From contig CATIUR010000002.1 of the NCBI GenBank assembly GCA_949592205.1, positions 7,168,501 to 7,232,500 on the forward strand: a stretch of DNA of 64,000 nucleotides. Reading direction: 5' to 3'. The position numbers were made by a program, and so were the translations under genes. The notes below the pieces were generated by a model. The model saw nothing but the letters and a program-made list of their open reading frames with translations. It was not told where the DNA came from and did not search any database. This DNA comes from Helichrysum umbraculigerum. Taxonomy: Eukaryota > Streptophyta > Magnoliopsida > Asterales > Asteraceae. Of the stretch, positions 61,901 to 64,000 are shown one piece after another; position 1 is the first letter of the stretch, and every line of letters begins with the position of its first letter.

Positions 61901-64000
61901 ACATCCTCAATCTTTTAAGCCATTTCACAAAAAATTTATAAATGTTTACGAGTCATTTTTTTGTAACTTCACTGAATAATATTCTCTTCGCAGGGATTTA
62001 GCATGGTGCTTTTACAAAGAAAGGAAACAGAATATTTGGTTGCATTTGGAGGTATCAAGAAGGAGCCATCAGACCAGGTTAAAATATAAATGTTTATATA
62101 GCGTTTGATATATGATGACCCGTTTCACTCTTAACTTAGAATTTTATTAATATCGTTACAGGTTGAGGTACTTATGATGGAAAAGAATGAATCATCCATG
62201 AGTCGGAGAATGACAATACTATCTGAAAAACGCTTTGCGTCTACAGGACCATCAGTTGGTCCTTTGAGTAGTCTCGGGAGGCAAAATATAGCTTCTGCAA
62301 TCGAACATCATGGCTCGGGTAGGATGTCTTTGTCTGAATCATTGCTAGGGGATACAAAACATGGTAATGTTTCATTACGGAAAGACCACATTGATGAGGA
62401 AATGGCTTTTAAACTTGCAAGAAATTCGGAAGATGATCGAGCCTCGCTGGTAACCCTATTTTACAATTTTATTCTGTTTCTGTTTTTATTTATTTAATTT
62501 TTTCATGCTGACTTCACTGATATACATCAAAAAATAAGGTGCATACTTGTTTTTCTCAGGAATGGTTTTTGTGGGCATATTATGTGTTAGTGTTGTAAAC
62601 AAACAGTGAAACAGATTTTGTCCAAGTTACTAAAACAGCTTAATTCAACTTTAAAAAACTCAAGCACATCAAAACACTCTCTCCTACAGCCCATTTTAGG
62701 ACAGCTGATTTATTAATTCTGATGATTGAAACTCGCATCAATACAAGATCATTTTGAATAAAACACATCCAAACAACTTCTCATATTTTGTGTGATTTCA
62801 GCCTATGGAGCATACTTCTTGCTTGACCGCACCTGAAAACACCGAAAAAGACGAGAGAGAAAGATTGGAGAATGCCATTGGATTCCAAGAAAACGATGGA
62901 AAGTCAGGGTTTTTTCCGGGCTCTTCAAGCATATATCAGTTGTATGAAATAAAGATGTCCGCTATAATCAGAAAGAACGGGATTCTTGAAAGTCAATTAG
63001 CAGCTGCATTAGCTGGCCGTGAAGCTGCTGAAAAGAATCTTTCTTCTGTAGTTAAAAGCCGTCAAGAGGTTGAAAAGAGACTAGCCGATACTTTGAAGGA
63101 TATGGAACTTATGAAAGAGAAGCTGGTTCTGGTAGAAATGGCACAGGAAGAGGCAAATAGCTTGTCAAATATTGTACATTCTGATCATGTGCGGCTGGAG
63201 CATGATGTGGCTTTTTTGAAAGCTGTGTTGGAAGGTACACAGAAGGTAATGCATATACCAGATAATATGGTTGTAGTAAAAACTTGTTATTGTGGTAAAA
63301 CAAGTACTTTAGTCGTACCTGCAACAAATTGTTGCAACATGCAACAACGAACAATCGCAAGTAGCAAATTCATTGCAGCCCTGCGGCCATGTTGCAGCCT
63401 GCGACCATCTTGTGGCAGCCTGAAACCATTTTCTTGCAGCATGCAAACATTTTGTTGCAAATTTGATATGTATGATTGTGTTGGTGTTAATAGCAAATTT
63501 GCAAATCACTTCATTTTTTATCTTACAACTTTACTTCCATTTTATATCCCCAATCCATCTTTTGGATTGCAAATTTGCGTAGCTGCAGCTAAAGAAGATG
63601 CTAACACAGTTGTTGGTCTTTTTGGTTTATCGGTTATGTATTTAACATCGTGTTAGTAAGTACAGTTTGTAAACTTTTCATGTAGGAGTTACATTCAACC
63701 AGAGCAGTACTATCGGGAGAAAGAGCAAGAGCGTTTCAGCTACAGGTATGTTTCTGATCATCCCTAAAACATACCAACTTAGAAAGATAAACAAAACATC
63801 CAAAGTGAAAATTGCATACTACATTGGCTACTTGTAAATTGCATACTACATTGGCTACTTGTATCTCTGCTTGTCACATGCTACCGTTCAAGGGCATCTT
63901 AGGTATTTCATTCTAAATGTTTGGTTATTGATATGAGAAATGCAGGTTGAAGTTTTTCATCTCAAGCAAAGACTGCAGTCAATGGAGAATCGAACACCAA
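58959..64000 (+). CDS. Kelch-repeat protein with C-terminal coiled coil (partial; in-frame TGA)
   Basis: This is a beta-propeller scaffold like Arabidopsis At5g18590; its function is not established. Exons: 58959-58996, 59526-59601, 59716-59862, 60273-60350, 60439-60543, 60640-60706, 60782-60843, 60945-61084, 61278-61404, 61496-61610, 61699-61787, 61994-62077, 62162-62449, 62802-63245, 63686-63745, 63946 onward. It leaves the window mid-exon. Kelch blades show paired glycines and downstream Trp: IIVGGESGDG, LLLIGGQT, LILFGGED, LLLVFGGTS, YIAGGGS, LVAFGGIK. A Ser-rich linker precedes a long coiled coil from about 62930 (AAALAGREAAEKNL). Codon 29 is TGA (59572-59574) where the Arabidopsis relative has Arg, consistent with CGA to TGA. 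All other exons keep frame, so this is either a recent null allele, a sequence error, or bypassed by splicing at GTTTGA (59569). Confidence 0.88.

Noticed and set aside
62805..63656. A continuous 283-codon frame starting inside the kelch gene
   Set aside because: The first 441 bases are exon 14 and the rest is intron 14 with good GT and AG borders; it is not a separate gene.

Overview
The window is nuclear DNA of a flowering plant. GT-AG introns interrupt three of the four genes, including an organelle-targeted gyrase B with 20 coding exons. There is a plant trihelix factor, and the DNA between genes is AT-rich and full of nested LTR retrotransposons, Helitrons and MITEs. An asterid such as a member of Asteraceae is plausible, but that is only an impression.

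Layout. Positions 1-10449 are two nested Ty3/gypsy-type LTR elements: a minus-strand non-autonomous element (called C here; LTR 2729-4595) inside a plus-strand element that carries only gag (called E; gag 5711-6682, 3.3-kb LTR 7121-10449). A 1.7-kb Mutator-like foldback element with a 9-bp target duplication lies at 10807-12486. Genes follow: DNA gyrase B (14152-20903, +), a single-exon ASIL-like trihelix factor (22541-23482, +), and a YihQ/sulfoquinovosidase-like GH31 glycosidase (26575-31000, -). From 33168 to 41544 a young 8.1-kb non-autonomous LTR element (called A) sits inside a Mutator-type MITE, and both have clean target duplications. Two minus-strand Helitrons (41719-44820) come next. 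A segmental duplication follows (45434-47928 and 50313-56312); its second copy was later hit by a solo LTR (called D, 50485-52276) and several MITEs. The window ends inside a kelch-repeat gene with a C-terminal coiled coil (58959 to beyond 64000, +), which carries one in-frame TGA.

Most interesting signal. The LTRs of four families (A, C, D and E) share one apparent splicing layout: a leader ending in a GTAAG-type donor, a 53-57-nt micro-exon ending at GTGAGT, and a downstream CAG acceptor. Two small hairpins show compensatory base changes between families: one in the micro-exon and one 20-30 nt upstream of the last acceptor. Three of the elements also carry arrays of short palindromes whose sequence is private to each family. 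I know of no description of this layout.

Gene-level points. The GH31 enzyme keeps all catalytic residues but has Gln where E. coli YihQ has the sulfonate-binding Arg301. The gyrase gene has a partial exon duplication and two in-frame start codons that could serve dual targeting. The four genes are unrelated neighbours and show no sign of joint regulation.
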